DNA from: Ramazzottius varieornatus
Taxonomy: Eukaryota; Tardigrada; Eutardigrada; Parachela; Ramazzottiidae
Length of the DNA: 64,000 nucleotides
Direction: 5' to 3'
NCBI GenBank assembly: GCA_001949185.1
Contig: BDGG01000008.1
Span: 1,547,648 to 1,611,647 of the forward strand
Positions 11,640 through 23,962 of the stretch are shown one piece after another. A model generated the notes under the pieces. That model did no database searches. It was not told the DNA's origin and worked only from the letters and a program-made list of their open reading frames with translations. A program made the position numbers and the translations under genes. Numbering within the stretch: position 1 is the first letter of the stretch; each line of letters starts with the position of its first letter.

Positions 11640-12265
11640 ATGAGTGTCATGCACCAGATCCTCCATCCCAGTCAGCCGGACTATCTTGGCTATCTTTATG
11701 CTGCTGCTGTAGCTGCAGGAGGTAAGTCGCTTAGATCTGTGTGCCCAAGAACCTAGAGTAATGAAACCATCCTGCATAAGCAGAGGGAAGTCGTACCATC
11801 CAGTGATATCTGTGAAATCGGCTACCTGTCAAAAGGTGCTGGACGATTTTTGCTTCCAGGTGCTGCAGGATATGCCAAGGCGGGCAGCGTGCAGTCCCTG
11901 GGCATGGGCTTGTTATTCGGGGGCATCTTGGGAGTTGGAGCTTACATGGTCAGCCAGAACCGCAACAATGTCCTGTTATCCACTCGTAAGCTTTTCCTTG
12001 ATCGCATTACCTTCGTGCGATCTTTGCGCTTGATTTCACAGTTGCTAGCGGAGCTCTTTTCTTAGTTGCTAGCGGAGCTCTGGCTGCAGTGATGGGCAAT
12101 CGGTTCCTCAAGACAGGTTCTTTCATGCCAGCGGGAATGGTCGCTTCAATGAGGTAATCAAGCCCGAAAGAGACACGAGTAAACCTTCAAATCAGACTTA
12201 ATAAATATTAATCTTTTAGTGCCTTGATGCTTCTTCGATACGGACAACAGTACTTCAGACGATGA
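11640..12265 (+). CDS. TMEM14C: TMEM14 family small four-helix membrane protein
   Basis: Exons 11640-11721, 11860-11985, 12066-12153 and about 12220-12265 give 113 aa. The family signature is plain: YAAAVAAGGAAGYAKAGSVQ, then GLLFGGILGVGAYMVSQN, then NRFLKTGSFMPAGMVASMS and a short basic tail ending YFRR. Four hydrophobic segments fill the protein. TMEM14C sits in the mitochondrial inner membrane and helps protoporphyrinogen import for heme synthesis in vertebrates. Paralogue assignment (A, B or C) is not certain. The exon 3 acceptor is duplicated: a 24-bp unit at 12042-12065 repeats the exon start, so acceptors ending at 12041 and 12065 are both in frame and differ by 8 residues. It ends 86 bp from the convergent PAK1IP1 stop. 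Confidence 0.85.
12042..12081 (+). repeat. 24-bp tandem duplication at a 3' splice site
   Basis: TTGCTAGCGGAGCTCT occurs at 12042 and again at 12066. The unit between ends in TTTTCTTAG, a usable acceptor. The upstream acceptor is TTTCACAG. Confidence 0.85.
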
Positions 12266-12351
12266 GAAAGTACCTCGCACCTTCGGCCCAAGGATTCCCT
12301 ACAACCACAGCGGTTTACCCCATATCCAGAATGCCTTCGTGATCGATATAT

Positions 12352-13985
12352 TTATTTTATCTTTCTGGTCTTCTGAAGACCAGCGACAGGCTGATTTCGT
12401 TTTCTCTTTTTCATATCATTCACTTTCTTCTTCTTACTACCCATAGCAATTACTGAATTCTTCAGCTTTTTCTTTGGTAATTCCTGTGTGACAGGTCCAT
12501 CGGTTGCTTTCAGAGTTTCCGGTGGAGTTTCTGTAGTACTTTGGGAATCTTTTTCTGAGTCGACCGAATTCGCTGGCTGTTCAACGGGAGGCCGATTCAG
12601 CAGTTGGTCCGCCACTTCCGGTGTCGAGTGTACTGTGAGACACGTTAGTCGACATCCGGTCGCTACCCAAGCCACCAAAGTAGCCTTCATCTGCAACACA
12701 CCAAACAAAATAACCGTATTTCTGCTGTCGGGTGTCGACAATACTAAATGAAGCAAACTAATGACTAACGGCGTACCTCTGATATGGAAACAGACCAGGC
12801 TTTGATCGTCTCGTCTTGGCCGGAACAGGACGCTATGACGAAGCGACTCTTGTCTGAAGATCTGAGTGGAACCACGCTGCGTACTCTTGCTTCGTGAGCA
12901 TAAAACTCGAACTCCATTTTCTTCACCGGTATGCTCCATACTTTCACTTTGCCCGTATCGTCCGCAGTCACGAAGAGCTCGTCGGAGAGGAAGGCGCAGT
13001 CGTTCACGTGGGACTTCAGATCTTGCACGTAAATCGGTTCAGTTTGCTACAGAAAGATGCTCAGTTTCAAATGAACATATAGGTTCACGAATGAAAACTG
13101 TAGACTCACTGTTAGATCATAGGCTTCGACAGTTGTGCCAGTCCGGAGAAGAAATCGGGATCCGGAAGGACTGAAGACTAGAGTCTCGTAGACCTTCTTG
13201 ATGTTGCGAATGAAAGAGTACTTTCCAGCGACAAGATCCCATGCTATTAGCTTCTTGTCACCTCCAACGGATAAAGCTAGCTTCTTGGAGGGATGAATGT
13301 CAAAGCCAAGCACTGCACCTCTGTAATGAAACAACTATTTCTCTATAATCATTATTCCGTTTTCGACCGGAAGTCCTTTAAGGTCCATTCACACAGCGAC
13401 CTTTTCGACCATTCAATGATTGTCTCTGGACTTTTGCATGGTTTGGGACCCTGCTTGAACTTACTTATGGCCTTTGAGAGTTCGCTGCAGCTCCCATATT
13501 CGAGTACGCCACATTTTGATGGTGCCGTCGGACGAAGCGGTGTAAAGGAAATCTTTGCCCATGAACTTCAACGAATTTACGTCTCCTACATAGACAAACT
13601 GTCGTATGACGAGCAAAGTTCTCTTTCACGACTACTGTAGTGGAAGAGTGTATAATTACAACCGACCTTCGTGGCTGACAAGTGATCCGATATCGGAGTT
13701 ACGCAACAGGTCGAACAGACGGACGCTTTCATCGGTGCTGCCAGAAGCGACGATTCCCTTTTCTGACACTGCCATAACTCGAACGCATCCGTTGTGGGAG
13801 ACGTCGTTGAACCTTTGAGTGACCTTCTGCAACGATTAAACAGGTAACATACCAGCGAATGCCGAATCATTTAAGCGGCAGGGAACGAATGAAAGATCTC
13901 TTACGAGCGACGTCGAGGAGTCCTGACCGACGTCAAGCCGATAGGCAACCACCAGTCCATCGTACGATCCAGCTAGCACCTCCAT
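12352..13985 (-). CDS. PAK1IP1: PAK1-interacting protein 1 (MAK11-type WD40 protein)
   Basis: Six exons: 13985-13905, 13826-13667, 13585-13465, 13320-13110, 13046-12777 and 12690-12352. They encode 393 aa, against 392 in human. It starts MEVLAGSYDGLVVAYRL. WD repeats include VASGSTDESVRLFDL, YTASSDGTIKMWR, FDIHPSKKLALSVGGDKKL and FVTADDTGKVKVW. The C-terminal tail has the family's CRLTCLTVHS followed by an acidic then Lys/Arg-rich nucleolar-type region ending RKIK. PAK1IP1/Mak11 acts in 60S ribosomal subunit assembly in the nucleolus and in vertebrates also binds PAK1. All introns are short and phases close exactly. It is divergent from COG8 (394 bp between starts). Confidence 0.92.
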
Positions 13986-14378
13986 TCCAGCCTCGATGTA
14001 GTAGGTCCAGTTCTACTGGAGGAAGAAGCTCGGAATCTCGGTCTTGTGATCGTGAATCGGAAATCGAGAACTGGGACTCTGACCCGTAAGAATTCTGAAA
14101 GGAAAACTGAATAATTCTGACCGTCCTGTCAATCAACTGAAAAAATCAAGGGTTGCGCTGATGTCTAGCGCTGTGATGTCACAGCAATGACGACAGGAAC
14201 TTGTTTATCGATTACTGATTGCTTGATTATCGGTGGAACATTTGCCACAAGCAAACCCTTCAACAAAAAAAGGTTTTCTAATTTTCTGCCTCCGATTCTA
14301 GATGCTCTAGAGTCTACGAAAGCCGGGATTTTCGCCCTGGAATCGCTCTTTGGGAGAAGCACTGTTCGAAGTTCCGGT
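13986..14378. promoter_or_regulatory. Shared divergent promoter region, PAK1IP1 (-) / COG8 (+)
   Basis: Both start codons face away across about 390 bp, so the promoters must be compact or shared. No specific element could be assigned by eye. Confidence 0.4.
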
Positions 14379-16603
14379 ATGACGGAGGAAAAGGGAAGGG
14401 TTGACAGCGTGGAGAGCGCATCAAATCTGTTCATCTACTTGCAGTCTGTGCTGGGACAGGAGGAAAATTCTGCCAACGTGGCGATCAGCGGGTTATCGGA
14501 GGACGACTTTGCTTATGGCGAGGAGCTGCTCCGAACCGACCTGCACAAAGTGGAAACAGAGGAGAAAATTCTACAAGAGATTTCGAGGGATATCCATGCC
14601 AAAAAAGCGGCTCTGGTTCTAGAGGTGAGCACATCAGTGAATGTGCTACTCGCGCACCACCGTGACACTTTTCGATATATATATATATGTGCGCGAGTTG
14701 ATGTGGGAAGCATCGTCATAATAGTTCATAATTGCTTTATTTGTTCCATAGAATTATTCGGTTCTTCTGGATGCTTCTCATCGGCTGGAAGAAATATCGA
14801 AAGATGTTCCAGAGATCAAAACCAGACTGAACAAGGCCCTTGTGCAGTACTCGGATACCGAGAAGTTGAATAATGAATTCGTGCAGCGTGTTGCTTCCTT
14901 CACAGCAGATAGGACCAACTCACAGAAAGAACTGGCGCAACTTCCCTTGATCCAGGACCTCTTGGAGATTCCTTTTCTGATGTACAGCCTTTCAAAAGCC
15001 GGGCTACTGGATGAGGTGAAATAGCTTATCTATTTTGTATGCTGTTTGGTGTGTATTCGAATTTCGTTCGGCTATTTACAGGCGGTCGAGTTGGTCTTCT
15101 TCGTGGATAAATTGTCTCATCAAGCGCCGTCCAACCAAGCGATCTCCCTTCTCGCTGAACAATCCCGACAACGAGCTTGGATTCTCATGAATCTACTATC
15201 CAACCAGCTACGCACAACGTTCGTGCAGCTTCTAGAGGCCTTAAAGATTGTTTCGCTTCAGAGAAGGCTGGGGACCGTCCTGGGCATTTCCGTCGAAGAA
15301 TACATTCGCACCAACTTCCTCCAGGTACACTTTAAAGCGGCTAAAATTTATGGTCTGCAGGTTTCATGACCGCTTTGTGGCTTTTTACAGTCGAAGAGTA
15401 TCTACATTAGCAGCCTAGTCCGCGCAGCTCCTCACAAGGAACCCTACCACTCTCTCACTAAGGTTCTGGAAATTTGTCGGCTGCACTATTTCGACACGAT
15501 GAACGGATATCTGTCCGTCTTTCCTGATAACCCAAACTTGCCGTCCACCTTACGCGTACTTCCTTATTTATGGCTGCAAAACGAGGTATAGTTTCCTCTT
15601 CTTCATCGTTATTTCTCATGCCTCTAGAAGGCACCGTTTTAGCAGAGCCACAGCTCATTATGAAGCGGAGCTTAATGGTGTATCTAATGGACTTTGGATG
15701 AGCAGACAATGTGTCCTTTCTTTTTCTTCTCTTTATAGCTCTCCGAACTTTGCAGTCTGGTGAGGAAAAGTCTACTGTTGGTGGAAGAAACGCGGCTAGA
15801 GTCCCTTTACAATCAGTGCAGCAATCTGGCCGAAGCGTTAACGCGGTTTGGCTCGAACATCGCAAATGTTTTATACGAAACGTTCGTTGACTTCCTGGTC
15901 GAGAACCTTCGGACAGATTTCCGGAAAGCCACCGACGAGTATGTATACACCCACAAACGCTTAGTCTTCATCCAAAGCCTGAAGTCTTACCAGCGTGAAA
16001 TACTTGGGCTCTGTCAGTGGTCCCACAGCGATTTCAATTTGCAGGTTTAGTCAAAAGATTCCGACTGCAGTAAAGAAGCCTCGTCCGACTTTACGTCTAC
16101 ACCAAGACCGGCTGGTCAACGAAACAACTCTGACACCTCCCGAAGAGCTGCTGGATTTTCCTCTGTTAGCCGAGCTGTGCAACGCAGTGTTGTCTGCCTT
16201 GAACCGGCTTCGACACTGCTACTTTCCTAACCTGTTTCCGGTGATTCCGGTGATGTCGCACCTCAGCGCCCTACTGGACCAAACCTCCACGGCTTTGACC
16301 GAGTATAGTCAGACGGACGCTCGGCAGGTCTTGACCGACCTCGAGGACTACTACCTTCGCTTCTTCGTTCCTTTTGTGGAAGAAGTGCGGAGTAAAATGT
16401 GTCCTGTGCAACAGGTGGCAGCTGTCTTGGGAATATCAATACAAGAAGCTAGCAATCTTTTCCCGACTTCTTTTTCACGTTCAAGAACAGATTCAGTTCT
16501 GGTTTTAGAGAATAATGTAGAGGAGTTGAGAACGGTGGTTAAGGTGACTAACGGACATTCGCTGGAAGGTGATGGTTTTCCTGTAACTAATGAACCTACG
16601 TGA
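14379..16603 (+). CDS. COG8: Conserved oligomeric Golgi complex subunit 8
   Basis: Six exons: 14379-14624, 14752-15015, 15082-15324, 15391-15585, 15739-16012 and 16071-16603. They encode 584 aa (human 612). Matches to COG8 include the N-terminal coiled region (NYSVLLDASHRLEEISKDV), LLEIPFLMYSLSKAGLLDEA, and near the C-terminus PPEELLDFPLLAELCNAVL and VQQVAAVLGISIQEASNLFP. COG8 belongs to lobe B of the COG tether, which recycles glycosylation enzymes within the Golgi. The last intron is inferred at 16013-16070 (GTCAGT donor, CTGCAG acceptor). An alternative intron 15985-16045 also keeps frame but has a poor donor. Confidence 0.9.
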
Positions 16604-16689
16604 AGAGAAACCTGGCCGCTTGACCTCCCAGTGGGAGTAAAGCCGCTGAAAGTCCACCGTTAACGGCTCGTTGATTTTCGTGTGGGCAG

Positions 16690-17600
16690 ATGCCGCTTAG
16701 TAATAGCCTTAATTCGAACGGGAAAGTTCTGGAACCTGAATTGGCGAGGGCCATTTTTGGTAAGTACCCAGCACAGTATATTTACCCTTGACCGCGGTCC
16801 GCGGATGAAACTTCTGAAGCCGGTGAACAACCTCGATACGATCGCTTTCTGAAGTGGCGCACGTTTCGGTCCGGTAACAAGGTCGACTGCGCCACTTGGA
16901 TAACGATCACCTTGAGGTTGTTTCTCGGCTTCCCGTTTATCGGACATGTCATTGTTGTAGATCATGTAGAGAAACTATATAAGGATCCCGAGATTGTCCA
17001 CCAGAAGAGACTGGTGGGTGCTACCAACGCTTTTCTTGCACGTCAGATGGAGATGTACGACAGAGCAATCAAGCGATTTCCCGACCTGGACGACCGACCG
17101 AAATCGGAAGCGTTGGTCTTGCTGGAGGAGCAAATCAGCAAGAATACTGGCTGAAACCGGTGGCTGGTCGAAGCAGCTACGACCGGGCCACGAAGTGTCG
17201 AAGACTACATCCGAACGAAGATACTGGAAAGCGTCGCTTCCCACTTCGGTCCACATCCGACGGAGAACGACGTCAAGAAATGCAGTTCGACCGACGCTTG
17301 TTAATATCATGTGTTGGGTGGTCCGGAGACCGCGCTGAAACTGTGGCAGGGAAAAAGCGTTCTGTACAGGACTGCCAGCCATTTTTTCACTATGACGATT
17401 TGGTGGCTGTGTTTTTACGCTGTGACGAAGTTCTTCGTTTGACCGTTTTAGTGAGTCCGTTTACTTGTTTGGGTTTTGCTGTCGAGAGGTTGAATACCTT
17501 CAAGTCTAAGAACATGGAAATGGCGGGGCGAGTCGCTCGGGGATGTCGAACCCGCCAGCCTAAGAATCTGTTTCACTTAGCACATAATTACATACCGTGA
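16690..17600 (+). pseudogene. Relic of the repeat-unit gene at 30-33 kb
   Basis: An exon tail NGKVLEPELARAIFG with a GTAAGT donor (near 16760) is followed, after an intron carrying a palindromic repeat, by an acceptor and DHVEKLYKDPEIV (from 16956). This parallels EHMVLLYKSPNVV in the intact gene, with the same split Gly codon. Then come FPDLDDRPKSEALVLLEEQ, a stop, and out-of-frame remnants of KILESVASHFGPHPTEN, an internal stop, LGGPETALKL and finally YDDLVAVFLRCDEVL...RQPKNLFHLA in another frame. So it is a genomic (intron-bearing) duplicate decayed by at least two frameshifts and stops. Confidence 0.75.
16831..16916. repeat. Palindromic short element (GTGGCGCAC family)
   Basis: The left arm GATCGCTTTCTGAAGTGGCG faces the right arm GCGCCACTTGGATAACGATC across about 30 bp. 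Same family as the copies in the PDXK, aminopeptidase and cyclase introns. Confidence 0.75.
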
Positions 17601-18531
17601 GTCTTAAGATTTTTCTGAATTCTTGCTGTTCCTAACAAGCTGATAAAGTTCTCGTCTCTCAGTGTATTTCTTGCCTACCCAGCTACCCAGTCAATATTAT
17701 TGACCTTGTCAAGGAGTTAAGTGGCTCTCTGAATGTACATGTGATGCAAGATCACATATTCAACTGAACGCGAATGTCGCGAATGTAACAACCCGGAACT
17801 GTCTGTACCGTAATATAATACGATCATTACGATGAATCTCCCGCGACCAATCACTGAGTGCGAATAGGCACAGGTAACATGTCCAGCACTCTACAGGACG
17901 ATCGTCGGCTCCTGCGTGGAAGTATGCCTGTGTCATTTCACGGAGCTATATGATTCACTCTGGAGTCTGGACCCTGACATTCTCACAGGCATACAGCCTG
18001 CAACCACCACAGTTATTCTCAGAAATCCGGCGGATTCGCCGCACTTGCGTTGGTCCGCCAGATTCCCCAGCAAGAAATATCCGTCTGGGCGCCAGTTGAA
18101 GATTCACAGCTCGTCAATTCGATTGTCGATCAGTTCGACAATGGGATTGTCGGCAGCTGGCCAACGGTGCGTTGTCGAGCTGATCAAAAAACCAGATGAC
18201 AAATTCAGAAGTACTGTACAGTACGGCTTTGTGCGTAACGCTCTTCCACTAAATTGCAAAGACGAAAACACTTCCCTCTCCGAACTTATCGTATGGCCTA
18301 AAAGTAGGACGCGTAGAACGGAATCAATTCTCCCAGGGCAATGCGAAAACACGAGACTGGAATAGTGCGCTATCTATCGTATGCCCTTGCTTCATGCGTG
18401 TACGCAAACCACAAACCAAGTTAGGCCGCCATTCCTCGTCTTTCATCAGATACCAGCTAACCTCCTGGTTCCATACTCCGGAATTAAATGCTTTGATACG
18501 TGAAACGAATGCTGTGCCAAGTTTGAATCTT
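17601..18531. other. Intergenic, nothing recognised
   Basis: The open frame 17916-18365 (+) has no family resemblance or splice context. Confidence 0.5.
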
Positions 18532-20015
18532 TCACTCAGTAGCAGCGCTTATAAGAGGCGTAACTTCTTGTGCTGGTGTTCGCTGGCTTCTTTTCAGTTG
18601 AGATAGTGTCAGTCGGTATCCGGTTTTTCGGTTCAGGAGTACGATAATAAAAGAGATCACGACACATACGGCAGCCATTGCCGTCGAAAAAACAAAGAAA
18701 ACTAGCCACGGTAATTTCAGCATACTAGCAGCGTTGTTCAGTATAGCTCCCGCTATGGCCGTCGTAGTTCCCGTACCGGTGTAATGGAAGAACTTTCCGA
18801 AGCCCAAGGCGAAACCGACGTTTTCCGGTGCAACGACCAGCGTGAAGCTGGTCCATACTAATGAGCCGATTATTGAGAATCCGAGACCGATCAAGAGTAC
18901 CAGCGGTACGGCCGGGAATTTTGGCACAATGCAGAACAAGAACAATGACAGGAACAGTACAAGCGCCATTCCGATCATCCAGTATTCCCGATAACCGTAC
19001 CGGTCTAACAGATGACCAACAACTGGGGTGACAAGACCGACGATGTATACTAGTCCGATAATGTAGCTGGATTTTGATTCGGAGAACCCGTAAGATTGCT
19101 AAAATTGTGGCATTATGGGAGGATCAAGTCACGAAATCGAGTATAGATAGTCTACTTACAGCAAGGAAATTAGGTCCGTTTGCAGTGAAGACAGCCACCG
19201 TACCATAGTACAAGAATACGATGACAGAGATGGACCAAAAGACTCCGTCCAAAGTTCGGACGACACTCCAGAGTGTTCCAGGAGTTTTTACAGCTATCCA
19301 ACTCAAGTTCTCTCCATGATCATGGCTTTCATCGACTTTCCTGTTGTCCAGATACGATATAATGAGGATAAATAGAGCCCCCAAGGATGTCATACCGAAA
19401 GCGAGCCACATGACACCTCGCATCTTCAGGACCGGCAATAGTGCACCGAGTATGACAAAGGCGCAAGCACTACCAAGCCTATCGAACAAGATTGCAGCAG
19501 CAAAGGACAGCCCAAGTTCTTTGTAAAAGAACCACCGAGCTTTTATCCTGTTGCTGATGACACTGTTGGCCCCACCGCTGAGTCCGGAAATGATCCTTCC
19601 GAGCGTCAGAAGAGCCATCGCACCGGAAGTTGAGCTCGTGTAGGTTCCCAGCGTGTACAACAGTCTGCAATTGACGAACTGTATCATGGAGAATTCTAGC
19701 CAATTCACAGATGAGGGCGTGAACTTACGGGCCGAGGAAAAAACTAGCGGCGACAAGCCAGAGCGACACCTTGTTTCCATATCTGTCAATGACTATTCCC
19801 GACACCAAGGCTCCCACGGCAGCCGCCCACGAATACACGGAAATAACGGTGCTGAAGTCCATAATGTCGAGATTGAGGCAAGAGTCTGATCCATCGTGAC
19901 AAGCTTCCGCCGTTCCCGTAAAGCGCTGGACAAGAAGGCTGGTTTCTTGGGAGAAGAATTCGGTCACAAAGGCGGTAGCGCACAGCCAGATCAGAATCCA
20001 CCACCGGATATCCAT
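18532..20015 (-). CDS. MFSD1: Major facilitator superfamily carrier, MFSD1-like
   Basis: Three exons: 20015-19729, 19664-19160 and 19098-18532. They encode 452 aa with about 12 hydrophobic helices. MFSD1-type landmarks are a YSWAAAVGALVSGIVIDRYG loop after helix 2, GRIISGLSGGANSVISNRIK, WFFYKELGLSFAAAILFDRL, IISYLDNRK at the end of the first half and VTPVVGHLLDRYGYREYW in the second half. MFSD1 of vertebrates is a lysosomal dipeptide uniporter; substrate here is inferred by family only. The C-terminal tail ends in EVTPLISAATE. The start is the first Met after an in-frame stop. Assignment to MFSD1 rather than a sister group is moderate. Confidence 0.75.
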
Positions 20016-20886
20016 TCATCGCTCTGGAATCATCAGTCACCGTGTCGTATCATGATCATACTGATATCTAAGGGTAGTGTTCAGGGAAGAAGAGAAAATT
20101 AAATTAAACTCTCAAGTGAAGGATTCAACGATGTCGTCGTTGCGGTTTTTCCGCAGGTATGATTTTGCTTGCTGAGGAGACAAGTTCAGGAACCGGTAAC
20201 AAAGGCTTCTTGTCCAGAACGCTGGAGGACCTTGCCTCCAGCACTTGAAGCATAACACAAACGACGCCGTCGAGCAAGCCTCGTGGTGGTTCGCCCGAGA
20301 TTTGTTTCCACAAAGCGCATTGTGACTAATGGGTAACTTATTAATTTTGGAACTTGGAACTTTGCAAACTTGGATGAGCAAGTAATGCTTATCCCAGTTC
20401 GCCGCTCTAAAGTACAAGTCTTCGAATCACAAAATTTCACACCGATGGTATCACTTCGGACGCATACAAAGTAACGTACCAGTACGTGGGGTTCTGGAGG
20501 TTTAGGTTGTTGTTTATTGGTTTCAAGTCTTAATTATCCAGACAAAAATCTCCGCTAGCGGTTGCAATTATGCTACTTGGTAAACTCTCGGCAGACCGCC
20601 GATGCAAAGCCAGAATATTTAGAGTGCTCAGAGAAATCTAAAACGAACGCCAAAGGAAGAGGAGGAAAACTATTAATACATTAATGGTTCAAAGGAGAAA
20701 AGCCACGCACGGACCCATTAACTCTACCACGTAAGAAACAGAAGGAATTTTCTCTCGGAGTAAATCACCGGCCAATGCAATGGGAAAACAACCAGGACAA
20801 TGGGAAAACAACCAGGAAGTCGTCGACTGAATTATCAAGGCTAACCAATCAAGAAGAATTTCTTCTTCCGAGTAGCCATACCGTAG
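20016..20886. other. Intergenic, nothing recognised
   Basis: Several short ORFs on both strands without family resemblance. Confidence 0.5.
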
Positions 20887-22616
20887 CTAAACTATTAAAC
20901 TACAGTACGTGGTGGAGAATTTATCCGGATTTTCGATGTCATGCCGACTTTGTATCAACCGAATATCCAAATGTCTCCAGCAGGGCTTTGGGTCCGAACA
21001 GTTTTCTACAGGCAAAAAGCAGAAGTGAGCTTTTGATGGTTATTAGTCTTCATTAGAACGGACATTGTCAGGTCTACTCACTGTTGTAGAAACTAAGGGT
21101 TCGCTTCAGAACCGCCTGCAGTGTTGAGATTGCTAGCTCGCAAGCTTGCTGTACATCTCCGGTCTTTGCAACCCAGGCGAGAACTAAAGCAGCGAACAGG
21201 TCGCCGGTTCCTCGAAAGTCTGCCGGGAGTTTCGGAATGGTCATACGGAACTGCTTCCTTGTATGGCCTGTTGCAACCAAATAAGCAAAGGTTTGAATAA
21301 AATTCGAAGGACCCCAGCCGGGACAGGGCGAACAAGGTCGCTTTTTCAAGTGGCCCACGCTTTGAGCCAACAACACTGAAAACTTGCGCCACTTGGAAAA
21401 ACATTATTGTCGAGTTAGTTTGCGAAGCTGCCTGTTACAGTCGGACGTGCCTCGAATGCAGCTTCCAAAGCCTATGAGTACTTCCTCGTTGCCCAAATCA
21501 CTGCTGGAGATGATGACAACAGGCACAGCATACTCCGTGTGCAGTTTGTCGATGGCATCGAGTGCGTCCTTTTCTGTCCGTATAGTCATTCCCGTAAGCA
21601 ATCTATGCCGCACAAAAGGCGTGAGGGGAATATAAAATTGATGTGATCACTTTGGGCATGAATGCTCGTCACTCAAACGCCAGATGTTTCTGTTTGGACT
21701 TACGTCAGGGTAATTTAGACTGCTTACTCTGCTTCAAACTGATTGGGTGTGATGATGTCTGCTAACGGAAGGACCGTCGATTTATAGGTCTCCAGCATCT
21801 CAACAGGAACATACTAAAGGGAAAAATAAACAGGTCGTCCTACCAACCGCAAGTACGAGGTACAAATATCGATTTCAGAGGGAGAGATTTCACAAACCAT
21901 TTTACCATAGTCGCCCATCACCGGATCGCAAACTGTGCAAACAAGAAAGCGCTGATGAGAAAACGTCGAAGCGAGCTGAGACAATTTTGGATCACATAAC
22001 GCTTACCGTAGATTAAATCAGGATTAAGACGTTTCAATTCGGTGGCGACGTGCGCAATTTTCTCCAGCAACGCTTTGGACCTGACAAAGCCTAAAACAAA
22101 CGGAAGTCCCTCACGGTTATGATTTTATCAAGCGCAATAAGCCTAATGGTTCTATAACAGAGGTACCGCTTAGAAGGTGCGTGTGGCGGATTAGATTGTT
22201 TGCCCTCAGTCCGTCGTACAGGTCTTGCAGTCCATTCTCGTTCAACGAGATGCCTTTGGTTGAAGGGTAGCCTATATGGGAGGAACAACAAACTTACGTA
22301 AAGTTAACAGGTGAATGAAATGTGTGAGAGGGTGCGGACCTGAATGGTTGGACAGCTGGACTGTGTTAACAACATCCACATCGAATCCTAGCACCTGCAA
22401 GAATTCGAAGAATGAAACGAGATGGAGGGGTTCCGCTGAACCTGTTCCTCCGAACGATCGAACCTGCAAAGGGAACACCGCACTGCGATTCCCTACATAT
22501 CCGGAAACAACGTGGCTCTGGATGGAGAGAACGCGGGCGTTGGAGCTGTCGTCCCCGATAGCCAAGTCGCGCAGGTGTTCTTCGGGATGCGTATCATGCA
22601 GATCTTGCGCGGCCAT
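20887..22616 (-). CDS. PDXK: Pyridoxal kinase
   Basis: Nine exons: 22616-22464, 22394-22340, 22271-22167, 22090-22007, 21932-21898, 21813-21728, 21602-21439, 21267-21082 and 21005-20887. They encode 328 aa (human 312). Landmarks: [76 protein letters not shown] and the catalytic [15 protein letters not shown] (ATP/anion-hole GTGD). The C-terminus [18 protein letters not shown] matches the animal enzyme end. It phosphorylates pyridoxal, pyridoxine and pyridoxamine in the cytosolic B6 salvage route. Intron 7 (21268-21438) contains a palindromic element. Confidence 0.93.
21329..21424. repeat. Palindromic element in PDXK intron 7
   Basis: Arms CTTTTTCAAGTGGCCCACGC and TTGCGCCACTTGGAAAAAC, with CGAACAAGGTCG and TGTCGAGTTAGTTTGCG beyond them. 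Same family as the other GTGGCGCAC copies. Confidence 0.75.
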
Positions 22617-22959
22617 CCGCAGAGCTCCGGGAGTCACGTGCGCAGTCCGGTGAACGACAAGTCCTGTATCCTGATAGTGGTGGCAAGCTACTGTAAGCAG
22701 CGAGAAGCTTCGGAATAAGAGCTTTGTACCAGCATAGCTTCGGAGGAGGGAAATGGAGAGCTGAGCTGGATCAGTGGTGAATCCGTGGAATCTTCCCTCG
22801 CGCGCGGATCTTGCGTGAATGCGTGTTTGGGTTTGATGAAACAGCTGATGCCGTTACGTCAGGGTTTGTACGATGTCCGTGACGTATGCGACTGGGCGGG
22901 TTTTCCCATTCGTCCATTCCTAACTCGTTGTCATGTTAACATTTAGATAACTGACATCG
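22617..22959. other. PDXK upstream / tRNA flank
   Basis: No ORF of interest. Presumed promoter of pyridoxal kinase (minus strand); no defined element. Confidence 0.4.
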
Positions 22960-23040
22960 GTCGCGGTGTCCGAGTGGTTAAGGAGATTGACTAGAAATCA
23001 ATTGTGCTTGCACGCACAGGTTCGAGTCCTGTCCGCGACG
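22960..23040 (+). tRNA. tRNA-Ser (anticodon AGA)
   Basis: Class II cloverleaf. The acceptor arm GTCGCGG pairs with CCGCGAC. A-box-like TGTCCGAGTGGTTAAGGA. The anticodon stem ATTGA/TCAAT encloses loop CTAGAAA with AGA at 22993-22995. A long variable arm (TGTGCTTGCACGCA) and B-box GGTTCGAGTCC follow. No intron. AGA decodes UCU and, after inosine modification, other UCN serine codons. Confidence 0.95.
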
Positions 23041-23617
23041 AACTTTTTGAAATTTCCACTAGAAGATGCATGTGAATTCTGCTACGGCACGATCGACGCG
23101 CCATGCTGCAGTAGAACAGCTGCTTCTCCAGGCGAGCGGGTACAGCTTTAAAGAAGTAGAAGATCCTGCCACATGCCCCTGACGTGACGCAATTTCCAAG
23201 TCTAACGATGATTCCGTTGTCAACTTGATTCATGGTTGGTGACGTCAGAAACATATACCTAGGTGCCCGAGGCACAAGGGCATTTTCATAAATTATTTTC
23301 CCCGATCTTTCTTTCCTGCTCGAGTGCTTGTCGACTCGTTTTCCCTTAATCACTTTCCGAGTCTCCAGGAGCCACATCTCGTGCAATTCTTCTTGGCCTG
23401 TTCCGGAAGGAAGATTGTGTGAGACGTAGGACACTGCTAAGTGGAGGTACCTAGCAGAAAGTTGCTTGAATGCTATATTTTTAGATCAGACTTCCGGCTG
23501 GATCTGTTTGCATCCTTTTAAATCTGTTTTGTTCTACAATCGCAAGTTCCTGACGTCTTCCGCATTCTAGCATGTGCTCTTTACTCCTTATTCCCTAGAG
23601 TCGATAGGTGGAAGCAA
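23041..23617. other. Intergenic, nothing recognised
   Basis: The minus-strand ORF 22991-23434 overlaps the tRNA and is not credible. Contains the upstream flank of the aminopeptidase gene. Confidence 0.5.
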
Positions 23618-23962
23618 ATGCTGACACGAGCTAGGCTTCTATCCGCGCGGTGGACTTTGACTTACTGCCAATCTGTTTTAGGACGGCGACCAGCTGGATA
23701 CCTCTCCGTCGCTTGCACCAGATCTTATCAGCAAAGCTTATCGGTCAAGGTAAAAGTTGGACTTCGTCAATCCAGCTACACTAACAGTGCAGCAGTTTGT
23801 TGTCATGAACACGTTTCCTCTGCTTCTGCGCCGAGATTAGTCGCTCGTTTAGCTGTGATGCCTTTCTAGACTCGCTTCCGGCTTGCAATTTCCGCCCACC
23901 GGCTTCTAGCATCTTCGCAAGCAAAGAGATTCATCTCGCTGTCCAGTGCTCCTCGTTCGAAG

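Noticed and set aside
22991-23434. 147-aa minus-strand ORF
   Set aside because: Its 3' end lies inside the tRNA-Ser gene and no domain is visible.
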